Source: Robinsoniella peoriensis (GTDB lineage Bacteria > Bacillota > Clostridia > Lachnospirales > Lachnospiraceae). Taken from it: a stretch of DNA of 64,000 nucleotides. Where the stretch lies: the NCBI RefSeq assembly GCF_042680125.1, contig NZ_JBHTNY010000016.1; one strand, given 5' to 3'. This document shows positions 42,678 through 50,009 of the stretch, piece after piece (the first letter of the stretch is position 1; each line of letters opens with the position of its first letter). The translations under genes and the position numbers were made by a program. Below the pieces are notes generated by a model. That model made no database searches and had not been told where the DNA came from. It was given only the letters and a program-made list of their open reading frames with translations.

Positions 42678-43471
42678 CAGGAACAGAAATCATAGAAAAA
42701 TTAGAGGAAATTTATCCGGCTTCTTATGCAGCACACTGGGACAATCCCGGACTGCAGGTGGGAAGAAGAGAAAAAGAGATTAAAAAAGTGTTTGTAGCAT
42801 TGGATGCTACGGATGAAGTGATTGAGGCGGCAGTTGATAAAAAAGCAGATATGCTGATTACCCATCATCCCATGCTTATGTCCGGAATGAAAAAAATTAA
42901 TACAGATGATTTTATGGGACGAAAAATTATCAGGCTGATACAAAATGATATATCCTGCTTCTCAATGCATACAAATTATGATGTTCTGATGATGGCAGGT
43001 TTAAGTGCCGAATACTTAGAATTGCAGGATCCCTCCGTAATGGAAGTGACTTACCGGGGATATGAAGGCAATGCTGTCCGGGAAGAGGGATTTGGCAGGG
43101 TTGGAAGATTAAAAAAAGAAATGACCTTAAGAGAAGCCGGCGAGCTGGTCAAACAGGCATTTAGTCTGGATACGGTAAAAATATTCGGTGATTTAGACAA
43201 AATTGTCAGTCTGGCGGCAATATCTCCGGGATCCGGTAAAAGTATGATCACTCCGGCACTGTCATCCGGTGCCCAGGTGCTGATTACAGGAGATATTGGA
43301 CATCATGAAGGCCTGGATGCAGTTTCCCAGGGACTTTCCATTATAGATGCGGGGCATTATGGACTGGAACATATTTTTATTAAACAGATGGCTGAATATC
43401 TAAAACAAATTTTCCCACAGCTGGAAGTGGAGCAGGAGTTTGTAAAAAACCCTTTTTATGTCCTTTTTTGA
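42674..43471 (+). CDS. Nif3-like dinuclear metal centre protein
   Basis: A 265-residue Nif3/DUF34 protein. These form hexameric toroids with a dinuclear metal site; the function is debated (possible GTP cyclohydrolase-like or metal-chaperone role). Metal-binding motifs seen are ADMLITHHPML and, near the C-terminus, ITGDIGHHEGLDA, followed by DAGHYGLEHIFI. The ATG overlaps the trmK stop in ATGA. The short 265-residue form lacks the inserted PII-like domain found in longer homologues. Confidence 0.92.
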   Translation: MTGTEIIEKLEEIYPASYAAHWDNPGLQVGRREKEIKKVFVALDATDEVIEAAVDKKADMLITHHPMLMSGMKKINTDDFMGRKIIRLIQNDISCFSMHTNYDVLMMAGLSAEYLELQDPSVMEVTYRGYEGNAVREEGFGRVGRLKKEMTLREAGELVKQAFSLDTVKIFGDLDKIVSLAAISPGSGKSMITPALSSGAQVLITGDIGHHEGLDAVSQGLSIIDAGHYGLEHIFIKQMAEYLKQIFPQLEVEQEFVKNPFYVLF

Positions 43472-43554
43472 TTGAAAGGATATACCGCCTTGTGATAAGA
43501 TAGGAATACAGAGATAAAACTGGATTTTGAGACAGAAAGAAGGAGAAAAGTGTT

Positions 43555-44796
43555 ATGGATGGTTATGGTTTTTTGTTGGATTTGGCGCTCATTTTATTGA
43601 GCACAAAGGTGTTGGGACTGATTACCAGGAGGTATCATATGCCTCAGGTAGTAGGTGCGCTGCTTGCAGGGTTGATAATGGGTCCCGCGATGCTGGGAAT
43701 TCTGAAAGAAACTGATTTTATTCAGGCTACGGCAGAACTTGGTGTAATTGTGCTGATGTTCTGTGCAGGAATGGAAACAGATATAGAAGAGCTAAAGCGC
43801 AGCGGAAAAGCCAGCTTTGTCATAGCAGTGTTAGGGGTAATCGTACCGCTGGCGGGAGGGCTTGCAGTGGGTTATTTCTTTAACCGGCCGGGTGTTATTG
43901 AATCAGACGCAAATGCATCCCTGTTATTGCAGAACATATTTATTGGCATTATCCTGACAGCTACCTCAGTGAGTATAACGGTTGAAACATTGAAAGAAAT
44001 GGGAAAATTAAAAACCCGTTCCGGAAATGCAATTCTGGGGGCAGCAATTATCGATGACATCCTTGGCATTATTGCATTGACAATCGTAACCAGTATGGCG
44101 GATACATCTGTAAATGTGATTTATGTTTTATTAAAAATCGTTGCATTTTTCATCGTGGCTCTGATAGCAGGATATCTGTTTTACCTGTTTTATAAAAAGT
44201 GGAGTGACCCTTCAGAAAGAGGGCTGCAAAGACATGCAATTGCGGCATTCGTATTCTGCCTGCTGATGTCTTACGCTGCAGAACATTTCTTTGGCGTTGC
44301 TGATATCACCGGTGCATTTATTGCAGGTCTTATCATGTCCCGGACAAAACGGGCTCAATATGTGGAAGCCAGATTCAACACCTTATCGTATCTGATGCTT
44401 TCCCCCATATTTTTTGCCAGTATTGGAATAAAGGTGGAACTTCCGGCTATGACGGGAGAAATTGTAGCATTTTCCGTGATATTGGTTATAGTGGCAATAC
44501 TGACCAAGATCATTGGATGCGGAATTGGTGCAAAGGTATGTCATTATAAAAATTATCAATGTGCCAGGATCGGTGTCGGGATGATATCCAGAGGTGAGGT
44601 TGCGCTTATTGTAGCAAATAAAGGTTCCAAACTGGGATTGCTTGGTAAAAGTTTTCTGGGACCCATTGTAGTCGTCGTTGTAATTACAACGATTATTACA
44701 CCCATTCTGTTAAAGATCATATTTAAAAAAGGGCCGGGACCGGAATTGCCGCTCAGTGATTCTGCATTGGTGGATTCATTCGATAAAGTAATTTAA
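43555..44796 (+). CDS. Cation:proton antiporter (CPA2 family)
   Basis: A 413-residue membrane protein with about 12 helices of the KefB/NapA type. It starts GFLLDLALILLSTKVLGLIT, has MPQVVGALLAGLIMGPAMLG and the core GAAIIDDILGIIALT, whose neighbouring Asp pair is the ion and proton site. It ends soon after the last helix and carries no RCK/TrkA-N tail, unlike KefB/KefC. Na+ or K+ for H+ exchange is expected. The ATG follows AAGGAGAAAAGTGTT. The stand-alone RCK protein at 30.6 kb could in theory serve it, but nothing links them. Confidence 0.9.
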   Translation: MDGYGFLLDLALILLSTKVLGLITRRYHMPQVVGALLAGLIMGPAMLGILKETDFIQATAELGVIVLMFCAGMETDIEELKRSGKASFVIAVLGVIVPLAGGLAVGYFFNRPGVIESDANASLLLQNIFIGIILTATSVSITVETLKEMGKLKTRSGNAILGAAIIDDILGIIALTIVTSMADTSVNVIYVLLKIVAFFIVALIAGYLFYLFYKKWSDPSERGLQRHAIAAFVFCLLMSYAAEHFFGVADITGAFIAGLIMSRTKRAQYVEARFNTLSYLMLSPIFFASIGIKVELPAMTGEIVAFSVILVIVAILTKIIGCGIGAKVCHYKNYQCARIGVGMISRGEVALIVANKGSKLGLLGKSFLGPIVVVVVITTIITPILLKIIFKKGPGPELPLSDSALVDSFDKVI

Positions 44797-44869
44797 TTCA
44801 AAAAAATTCATATAATACATATACAGGGTATTTATACAAGTTTTATTACAGAAAGGGGCAGGGGATAAT

Positions 44870-46537
44870 ATGGCTGAACAAATGGCAGTAGTAGAGTCAA
44901 GAGGAGAAAAGAAGAAGTATCCTTACGGTACCAGTTTCTACAAAATAGCAAAAGATTATCAACATCATTATGAACAGGATATCCTGCTCGTCATGGTAAA
45001 TGGAAGACTAAGGGAACTTCACAGGGAATTAGAGGAGGATTGCCAGCTTACATTTCTGACGGCAGAGGATAAGATTGGATTTGACGCATACCGCAGAAGT
45101 ATGATTCTTTTACTTCTAAAGGCAATCTATCATATGGGCGGCCATGCGAATATTAAGAAGGTCTGCGCCCATTATTCGGTAAGCGAAGGTTATTATTTTA
45201 CCGTGGATGGGAAATTAAAGGTGGATAAAGAATTTCTCCAGCATGTAAAAGCTTATATGTTAAAGCGGGTAGAAGAGGATATTCCCATCACAAAAAGAAA
45301 TGTCAGCATTGCGGATGCCAAACGCCTGTTCCGGCACTATGGAATGATAGATAAAGAAAAATTATTTAAATACCGTACGGTATCTACAGTTAATCTCTAT
45401 GATCTGGATGAGTTCGAAGATTATTTCTACGGGTATATGGTATACAGTACCGGGTATCTAAAATATTTTGATATGCATCTCTATGACGAAGGCTTTGTTT
45501 TACAGTTTCCAACCCGCAGTCATCCGAGAGTTGTACCGGAATTCCTTCCGGAAACGAAAATCTTCCATGTTCAGAAGGAATCACTGAAGTGGGGGAAAAT
45601 GCTGGATATCTCTACCGTGGGAGATTTGAATGAACGGATTGTCAATGGAGAGATTAATGAACTCATTCTGATTCAGGAAGCCCTGCAGGAGAAAAAAATG
45701 GGCGAAATGGCGGAACAGATTTTGAATAATCCAAGTAAACGTCTGGTGATGATCGCCGGTCCGTCTTCTTCCGGGAAGACTACATTTTCACACAGGCTAT
45801 CGATTCAGCTGTCGGCACATGGTTTAAAACCACATCCCATTGCCGTGGATGACTATTTTGTTGACCGGGATAACACACCGGTGGATGCAGAGGGCAAACA
45901 CAATTTTGAATGCCTGGAAGCAATTGATGTGAAACAGTTTAACCAGGATATGAACGCGCTGCTTGCAGGAGAACGAGTAGAGCTGCCTCATTATAATTTC
46001 AAAACCGGCAAGCGTGAATATAAAGGAAACTATAAACAGCTGGGTGAAAATGACATTCTGGTTCTGGAAGGAATTCACTGTTTGAATGATCAATTGTCCC
46101 ACAGCCTGCCAAGGGATAGTAAGTTTAAAATTTATATCAGCGCACTTACCCAGCTTAATATTGATGAACATAACCGAATTCCAACAACCGATGGAAGGCT
46201 TTTAAGGCGTATGATCCGGGACGCAAGAACCAGAGGAACCAGTGCAAAAGGAACAATCAGTATGTGGCCATCTGTAAGAAGAGGGGAAGAAAAATATATT
46301 TTCCCATTTCAGGAAGAGGCAGATGTGATGTTCAATTCAGCATTAATCTATGAACTGGCAGCACTGAAACTCTATGCGGAGCCGTTATTATTCAGTATCG
46401 ATACGGATGAGCCGGAATTTTTGGAAGCAAAACGTCTGTTAAAGTTTTTGGATTATTTTGTGGGGATGCCAAGTGAGAGTATTCCGCATAATTCTATCTT
46501 AAGGGAATTTGTGGGTGGAAGCTGTTTTAATGTATAA
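44870..46537 (+). CDS. TGS-domain nucleoside (uridine-type) kinase
   Basis: A 555-residue protein common in Clostridia but poorly studied. The N-terminus (about 15-65) is a TGS-like domain as in threonyl-tRNA synthetase (YPYGTSFYKIAKDYQ, ILLVMVNGRLREL). A threonyl/alanyl-tRNA-synthetase second-additional-domain-like part follows (about 90-230). The C-terminal half is a uridine/phosphoribulokinase-type P-loop kinase: AGPSSSGKTTFSHRLS (about residue 292), VDDYFVDRDNTP and DILVLEGIHCLND. It should phosphorylate a nucleoside, while the tRNA-synthetase-like half suggests a regulatory role. The ATG follows AAGGGGCAGGGGATAAT. Confidence 0.85.
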   Translation: MAEQMAVVESRGEKKKYPYGTSFYKIAKDYQHHYEQDILLVMVNGRLRELHRELEEDCQLTFLTAEDKIGFDAYRRSMILLLLKAIYHMGGHANIKKVCAHYSVSEGYYFTVDGKLKVDKEFLQHVKAYMLKRVEEDIPITKRNVSIADAKRLFRHYGMIDKEKLFKYRTVSTVNLYDLDEFEDYFYGYMVYSTGYLKYFDMHLYDEGFVLQFPTRSHPRVVPEFLPETKIFHVQKESLKWGKMLDISTVGDLNERIVNGEINELILIQEALQEKKMGEMAEQILNNPSKRLVMIAGPSSSGKTTFSHRLSIQLSAHGLKPHPIAVDDYFVDRDNTPVDAEGKHNFECLEAIDVKQFNQDMNALLAGERVELPHYNFKTGKREYKGNYKQLGENDILVLEGIHCLNDQLSHSLPRDSKFKIYISALTQLNIDEHNRIPTTDGRLLRRMIRDARTRGTSAKGTISMWPSVRRGEEKYIFPFQEEADVMFNSALIYELAALKLYAEPLLFSIDTDEPEFLEAKRLLKFLDYFVGMPSESIPHNSILREFVGGSCFNV

Positions 46538-46580
46538 GTGAAATGTCTGCATGTTAATGTATAAATGAAATACCTGCATT
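46529..46580 (+). repeat. Two imperfect 26-bp direct repeats before rnpB
   Basis: TAATGTATAAGTGAAATGTC (from 46529) and TAATGTATAAATGAAATACC (from 46555), each followed by CTGCAT. The first contains the kinase stop codon; the second runs into the rnpB -35 box. The role is unknown. Confidence 0.5.
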
Positions 46581-46607
46581 GACAAAAATAAAAAGAGATG
46601 GTAGAAT
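46579..46607 (+). promoter_or_regulatory. rnpB promoter
   Basis: TTGACA (46579-46584), 17-nt spacer, TAGAAT (46602-46607). The predicted transcript start falls about 7-10 nt downstream, at the 5' strand of the RNase P RNA helix P1. Confidence 0.85.
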
Positions 46608-46616
46608 ACCCAAAGT

Positions 46617-46955
46617 AAGTAGAATAAATGGTCGCGGCTGGCAGACCGAAAGGTGCCAGACGAGGAAAGTCCGGGCTTCACAGGGCAGGGATGCCGGATA
46701 ACGTCCGGTGGAGGCAACTCTAAGGATAGTGCAACAGAAATGAACCGCCAGTTTTACTGGTAAGGGTGGAAGGGCAGTGTAAGAGACTACCGCCTTTCTG
46801 GTAACAGAAGGGGCATATGTAAACCCCATCCGAAGCAAGACCGAACGAAAGCATATGGCGGCCCGTCAGCTTTAGGTAGGTCGCTGGAGCCTTTTGGCGA
46901 CAAAAGGCCTAGATAGATGACCATTCACGACATAACCCGGCTTATCGTTCTGCTT
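46617..46955 (+). ncRNA. rnpB: RNase P RNA
   Basis: Catalytic RNA of RNase P, about 340 nt. Conserved blocks are in the right order: GAGGAAAGTCCGGGCT (CR-I region) near the 5' end, GGCAACTCTAAGGATAGTGC followed by ACAGAAATGAACCGCC, GGTAAGGGTGGAAGGGCAGT with TAAGAGACTACCG, then ATAACCCGGCTTA at the 3' end. Helix P1 is formed by AAGTAGAA (46617-46624) and TTCTGCTT (46948-46955). Ends are set from P1 and may be off by a few nucleotides. It has its own promoter and a strong terminator follows. Confidence 0.95.
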
Positions 46956-46987
46956 ATATTTAATAATATTTTAGATTGAAATGATTT

Positions 46988-47038
46988 GGACATAAAACAG
47001 CCGCAGGCATATTAATTGCCTGCGGCTGTTTTATGTCC
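46988..47038. terminator. Bidirectional terminator between rnpB and pyrI
   Basis: A perfect 22-bp stem: arm 46988-47009, loop TATTAAT, arm 47017-47038. The core is GCCGCAGGC, with AAAACA and TGTTTT within the stem base serving both directions. Confidence 0.9.
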
Positions 47039-47069
47039 GGAGTTCGTTTTTCGAATACACGTTTTCAAA

Positions 47070-47498
47070 TTAACGTCCGGCATATTTTTCTTCACAATAC
47101 TTACAGCGGTAAACTTCTTTTTCCGGATCAGTTAATACAAAGACCTGATCCAGACCTTGTTCGATAGAAGTGATACAGCGGGGGTTTTTACATTTAATCA
47201 CGTTTGTAATTTTTTCCGGGAGGGAAAGTGCTTTTTTGTTTACAATCGTTCCATCTTTGATAATATTAATAGTAATGTTGTGATCTATAAATCCAAGGAT
47301 GTCCAGATCCAGCAAATCAATGGGACATTCTACTTTAATAATATCTTTTTTTCCCATTTTATTACTGCGGGCATTTTTGATTATTGCTACACAGCAGTCC
47401 AGTTTGTCCAGTCTCAGATAGTGATAGATAGACATGCTTTTTCCGGCCTCAATGTGATCCAGTACAAAGCCTTCACTTAATTGTCCTACATTTAACAT
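47070..47498 (-). CDS. pyrI: Aspartate carbamoyltransferase regulatory subunit
   Basis: A 142-residue regulatory chain of aspartate transcarbamoylase that binds nucleotides and holds catalytic trimers together. The N-terminal allosteric domain starts MLNVGQLSEGFVLDHIEAGK. The C-terminal zinc domain has four Cys in VIKCKNPRCIT and VYRCKYCEEKY. The start is the ATG at 47496-47498, 13 nt after the hairpin of the upstream repeat. The frame is open through that repeat, which could in principle add some 23 hydrophobic residues from a GTG, but such an N-terminus does not fit a cytosolic subunit. Second gene after pyrB. Confidence 0.93.
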   Translation of the reverse strand: MLNVGQLSEGFVLDHIEAGKSMSIYHYLRLDKLDCCVAIIKNARSNKMGKKDIIKVECPIDLLDLDILGFIDHNITINIIKDGTIVNKKALSLPEKITNVIKCKNPRCITSIEQGLDQVFVLTDPEKEVYRCKYCEEKYAGR

Positions 47499-47748
47499 AT
47501 TTATACCCATTGCATATTGCAGGCTTGCCTGCAATACTGCCACAATAAAACAGGTTGAAAGAATCACATTGTGGCATCCTTTCTATATCATAATTTTCTT
47601 TCAACCTTCTACCCATTGCATATTGCAGGCTTGCCTGCAATACTGCCACAATAAAACAGGTTGAAAGAATCACACCGTGGCATCCTTTCTATATCATAAT
47701 TTTCTTTCAACCTTCTACCCATTGCATATTGCAGGCTTTCAACCTTCT
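47499..47748 (-). repeat. Family 1 structured repeat, tandem array between pyrB and pyrI
   Basis: Two full copies (47499-47606 and 47611-47712, period 106) plus a collapsed third (47717-47744) that keeps only the last hairpin arm and GGTTGAAAG. The copy next to pyrI has GCCACAAT where the other has GCCACGGT; both pair with ATTGTGGC, one by A-U, the other by G-U. The pyrB stop codon TGA is inside the array's first GGTTGAAAG. Each full copy can form the pseudoknot and CAAG-loop hairpin described at argB. Confidence 0.85.
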
Positions 47749-48656
47749 ATCTCCAATAAGGTAAGAATTAATGCCATTCTGACATATACACCATATTGTA
47801 CCTGTTTGAAATAGGCAGCTCTCGGGTCATCATCTACCTCTACCGAGATTTCATTTACTCTTGGCAGGGGGTGGAGCACCAGCATATCGTCTTTGGCAAG
47901 TTCCATTTTCTGTTTGTCCAGAATATAGAAATCTTTCATGCGGACATAGTCTTCTTCATTAAAGAAGCGTTCCCCTTGAACTCTGGTCATATAGAGCAGG
48001 TCTAATTCAGGAAGGGCTTCTTCCAGGCGGACTACTTCTTTGTATTCCATATGGTTTTGTTCCAGAACATCTTCACGGATATAATCAGGAACACGCAGTT
48101 CATCCGGAGAAATCAGTACAAACCGGATACCGGTATAGCGTACCAGAGCATGAATGAGTGAGTGAACTGTTCTTCCAAACTTTAAGTCCCCGCATAATCC
48201 AATCGTCAGGTTGCCAAGGCGTCCCTTTAAAGAACGGATGGTCAAGAGATCGGTCAGTGTCTGGGTCGGATGCTGGTGTCCGCCGTCACCTGCGTTAATA
48301 ACTGGGATAGAAGATTTCATAGAGGCTACCATAGGAGCACCTTCTTTGGGATGTCTCATAGCGCAGATATCTGCGTAGCAGGAGACCATACGGATTGTAT
48401 CGGCAACACTTTCGCCCTTGGAAGCTGAGCTGGATGCGGCCGAAGAAAAACCAAGTACATTACCTCCCAGATTCATCATAGCTGCTTCAAAGCTTAATCT
48501 GGTTCGGGTACTTGGTTCATAAAATAAAGTTGCCAATTTTTTTCCTTCACATGCATGGGCATATTTCGATGGATTGGCTTCAATATCATTAGCTAAATTC
48601 AAAATAGTATTTAATTCCTCCACGCTAAAATCTAAAGGACTCATTAAGTGTTTCAT
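47739..48656 (-). CDS. pyrB: Aspartate carbamoyltransferase catalytic subunit
   Basis: Condenses carbamoyl phosphate and aspartate to carbamoyl aspartate, the first committed step of pyrimidine synthesis. 305 residues, normal. The carbamoyl-phosphate motif is FYEPSTRTRLSFEAAM, with the catalytic Lys loop ASSSASKGES after it; aspartate-binding segments include AGDGGHQHPTQTLTDL and VLHPLPRVNEI. The ATG at 48656 is preceded by AAAGGAG. The last residues (EG, stop) are encoded by the start of the repeat array, so an insertion has probably replaced the original end. Promoter at 48695-48723; no PyrR-type attenuator is evident. Confidence 0.96.
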   Translation of the reverse strand: MKHLMSPLDFSVEELNTILNLANDIEANPSKYAHACEGKKLATLFYEPSTRTRLSFEAAMMNLGGNVLGFSSAASSSASKGESVADTIRMVSCYADICAMRHPKEGAPMVASMKSSIPVINAGDGGHQHPTQTLTDLLTIRSLKGRLGNLTIGLCGDLKFGRTVHSLIHALVRYTGIRFVLISPDELRVPDYIREDVLEQNHMEYKEVVRLEEALPELDLLYMTRVQGERFFNEEDYVRMKDFYILDKQKMELAKDDMLVLHPLPRVNEISVEVDDDPRAAYFKQVQYGVYVRMALILTLLEIEG

Positions 48657-48694
48657 AGTTTTCTCCTTTCGCGCAATGAATATTTGCTTTTAAT

Positions 48695-48723
48695 ATCATA
48701 TAATAGATGGTATTGAATTTCAA
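48695..48723 (-). promoter_or_regulatory. pyrB promoter
   Basis: Minus strand: TTGAAA (48718-48723), 17-nt spacer, TATGAT (48695-48700). About 40 nt of leader follow, too short for a PyrR attenuator. The rest of the 298-bp gap up to 48954 is AT-rich, with a TATAAT near 48850 that may serve the PH-domain gene. Confidence 0.75.
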
Positions 48724-48954
48724 GTGCTTTTTTCTATATTACAGCCGGAGTATTTACTTGGTATCAAAATAGATTTGAAATGTAAAAGGAATGGGAGGGA
48801 AATGCGGCTTAGACAGGGGAAAAATCTTTTGCAATTATGGGGCGTATGAGATATAATAAAAACAAAAGTTTTGGTATTTATTCAGAAGAAATTTACTATG
48901 GAATACTGCCTGTTTCCGGGTTTTGAAGGTAATTGGCGGTGGAGGAGGTAATAT

Positions 48955-49356
48955 ATGAAGTTTGTAGAGAAAAAAAGAGTGCTGTTTTTTGGACTGCCAT
49001 GGACGTTCACAAAATATACGATTACGAATGAGTACATTACAGTGAATTCAGGTTTGCTAAATCATGAGGAGAATGATGCATACATGTATAAGATTGTGGA
49101 TGTACGGCTGGATACCAGCCTTCTGGAGCGGTTGTTTGGACTTGGTACGGTGCATTGTTATGGGGGAGACGTAACGAATCCCACATTGGCGCTGGTACAT
49201 ATTAAGAATGCAAAACAGATAAAGAATTTTATTCTGGAAGCTTCTGAGGAACAACGAATCAAACGAAGAACATTGAATACCATGGATGTTGCCGGCAGTT
49301 TTGACGGGGCACAGGGGAATGTGGACTGTGACTGTGGCGGACAGCATATGGGCTAG
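48955..49356 (+). CDS. Bacterial PH-domain (bPH_2/DUF304-like) protein
   Basis: A 133-residue soluble protein. Residues about 10-95 show the bacterial pleckstrin-homology pattern: a hydrophobic start (RVLFFGLPWTFTKYTITNEY), then a turn and an amphipathic strand with ITVNSGLLNHEENDAYMYKI, and GTVHCYGGDVTNPTLALVHI with the helix IKNAKQIKNFILEA. Unlike YdbS-type relatives it has no membrane helices. The C-terminal 30 residues are acidic and end in a Cys/Gly/His tail (CDCGGQHMG) that might bind metal. The ATG follows GGAGGAGGTAATAT. Function unknown. Confidence 0.75.
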   Translation: MKFVEKKRVLFFGLPWTFTKYTITNEYITVNSGLLNHEENDAYMYKIVDVRLDTSLLERLFGLGTVHCYGGDVTNPTLALVHIKNAKQIKNFILEASEEQRIKRRTLNTMDVAGSFDGAQGNVDCDCGGQHMG

Positions 49357-49376
49357 AGTGTGTTTGAAGACAGGAA

Positions 49377-49411
49377 AAAGGCTGTTACATCGTTTGTATG
49401 CAACAGCCTTT
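49377..49411. terminator. Bidirectional terminator between the PH-domain and CmpB-like genes
   Basis: AAAGGCTGTT (49377-49386) pairs with AACAGCCTTT (49402-49411) around a 15-nt loop, flanked by A-rich and T-rich sequence. It overlaps the last codon of the minus-strand gene. Confidence 0.75.
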
Positions 49412-49790
49412 ATCGTTTTAAAATTTTTTCATAGAGCAGCCCTGTGGCAAACCACAAGGGAGCGTAGTCCAGTCTGATTACTCCTTTTACATTTAATTTT
49501 GCATTGCTGTAATCCCAGGGGCACATACCACGTTTTTTCAGGAAAGCACCGGTTAGAAATTCGGTACCGAATATGGCCATGGTGTAGATAAATCCGCGGA
49601 AAATAGCGCTTTTTTTATTTATGCGCTGGTAAATTGGACCGATAAAAGCTGCCATGCCATAGATAGGAAACATCCAGATCGAGGATTTTCCGGTTAATTT
49701 CAGTTCTCTGCGCCGGAATGAAAGAAAGCCGGTCCAGAGGATTTCCAGACACCAGCCGCAGATGCCACATTTAATAAAATTATTCTTCAT
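49410..49790 (-). CDS. CmpB-like (PF06541-type) small membrane protein
   Basis: A 126-residue protein with three or four hydrophobic segments, resembling the ABC_trans_CmpB (DUF1113) family of putative transporter subunits. Family-like features are the N-terminal GWCLEILWTGFLSF, a middle IYGMAAFIGPIYQRI, GTEFLTGAFLKKRGMCPWDY with the conserved WDYS, and a C-terminal YAPLWFATGLLYEKI. No ATPase or other subunit is adjacent, and the role is unknown. No good Shine-Dalgarno precedes the ATG at 49790, so expression may be weak or the start uncertain. Confidence 0.7.
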   Translation of the reverse strand: MKNNFIKCGICGWCLEILWTGFLSFRRRELKLTGKSSIWMFPIYGMAAFIGPIYQRINKKSAIFRGFIYTMAIFGTEFLTGAFLKKRGMCPWDYSNAKLNVKGVIRLDYAPLWFATGLLYEKILKR

Positions 49791-49891
49791 ATGGAGAGTA
49801 TGCGCCGGATTATCATGTATTATACATTTCGTTCATAATAAATAAAAAATTCTGTCATGCCCTGCTGCAGTGCTTTATGTTCCGGGAAGGA

Positions 49892-50009
49892 TGCCACATG
49901 TTTATCATTAGAATCCGTATTATTTTGGCAGTATTGCAGGCTGCCTGCGGTATACAACTTATTAATGCAGTATTGCAGGAGGAACCTGCGATATGCAGGG
50001 GGTATAAAG
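49892..50009 (+). repeat. Family 1 repeat, diverged copy with two hairpins, before the lacI-type gene
   Basis: GGATGCCACA...TTTTGGCAG matches the middle of the full repeat and keeps the TGCCA/TGGCA pairing. Two successive hairpins follow: TATTGCAGG-CTG-CCTGCGGTA (from 49932) and TATTGCAGG-AGGAA-CCTGCGATA (from 49971). Differences from the consensus give U-G pairs, so both stems hold. The last stem ends 13 nt before the ATG at 50010, and here the spacer includes a good AGGGGG ribosome site. Confidence 0.75.

Noticed and set aside
47473..47673. Minus-strand reading frames starting MILSTCFIVAVLQASLQYAM inside the pyrBI spacer
   Set aside because: They are translations of the repeat copies; the equivalent frame is stopped in the argB copy and the peptide matches no protein family.
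48657..48694. PyrR attenuator before pyrB
   Set aside because: The leader is only about 40 nt and has no terminator/antiterminator pair.
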